DNA of 64,000 nucleotides from Sporolactobacillus nakayamae (lineage in GTDB: Bacteria > Bacillota > Bacilli > Bacillales > Sporolactobacillaceae). The number at the start of each line of letters is the position of its first letter. The stretch's first letter is position 1. Positions 63,969 to 64,000 of this stretch are shown one piece after another. Location: NCBI RefSeq assembly GCF_900113325.1, contig NZ_FOOY01000015.1:30661-94660 (forward strand), written 5' to 3'. The notes under the pieces were generated by a model. The model searched no databases. It had not been told where the DNA came from and saw nothing but the letters and a program-made list of their open reading frames with translations. Both the position numbers and the translations under genes were made by a program.

Positions 63969-64000
63969 CAAAATAATGCATAGATTTTGGGATTCAAATC

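Overview
The window comes from a low-to-moderate GC, endospore-forming member of the Bacillales. The sporulation-linked genes yhbH and prkA, the B. subtilis-like order yhbB-trmL-prkA-yhbH, T-box leaders, a Zur regulon and a BceRSAB-type module all point there. A fermentative spore-former such as a Sporolactobacillus-like organism would fit the D-proline reductase operon, but I cannot prove the genus. No rRNA or tRNA genes were seen.

Layout. 0.2-13 kb: housekeeping genes (prfC, pgcA, a YhcW-like phosphatase), then yhbH, two signal peptidases, prkA, trmL, a YhbB-like amidase, ogt, a B3/4-domain protein and a YvfG-like protein. 13.3-16.7 kb: a lipoprotein nuclease with a deleted IS605-type element just upstream of its start, an Fnr-like regulator and cvfB. 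16.7-21.8 kb: a zinc-starvation block (znuB, znuC, znuA, zinc-free S14) with three Zur boxes, followed by the ycgR-ycgQ pair with His-rich loops. 21.8-34.6 kb: an RpiB/LacB-like protein, an acyltransferase, a hierarchical tandem repeat (24.2-24.8 kb), thrS with its T-box, a transporter/amidohydrolase pair, a five-PAS GGDEF/HD-GYP protein, ynfA and hisC. 34.65-36.07 kb: a complete IS1341-type element with intact TnpB.

37-46.5 kb: a D-proline reductase operon (prdF-prdC-prdA-small protein-prdB-aminotransferase) preceded by a clear sigma-54 promoter, an upstream dyad and a PrdR-like sigma-54 activator. The catalytic position that is selenocysteine in clostridial PrdB is an ordinary TGC cysteine here. 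47.9-52.4 kb: a BceAB-type ABC transporter with its two-component system. 53-59.5 kb: a mannose-family PTS with a GH172 (DUF2961) glycosidase, read from a sigma-54 promoter and next to a LevR-type activator. The GH172 enzyme suggests uptake and cleavage of a fructose- or arabinofuranose-containing oligosaccharide.

59.7-64 kb: a decayed zone with IS1380, IS21 and IS3 remnants and a broken Phd/HicB-HicA-like toxin-antitoxin pair, with a healthy T-box-controlled brnQ in the middle. Gaps between genes carry several unusual repeat families, including a ~300-330 bp element present three times in the same orientation (4.7, 36.4 and 44.3 kb).
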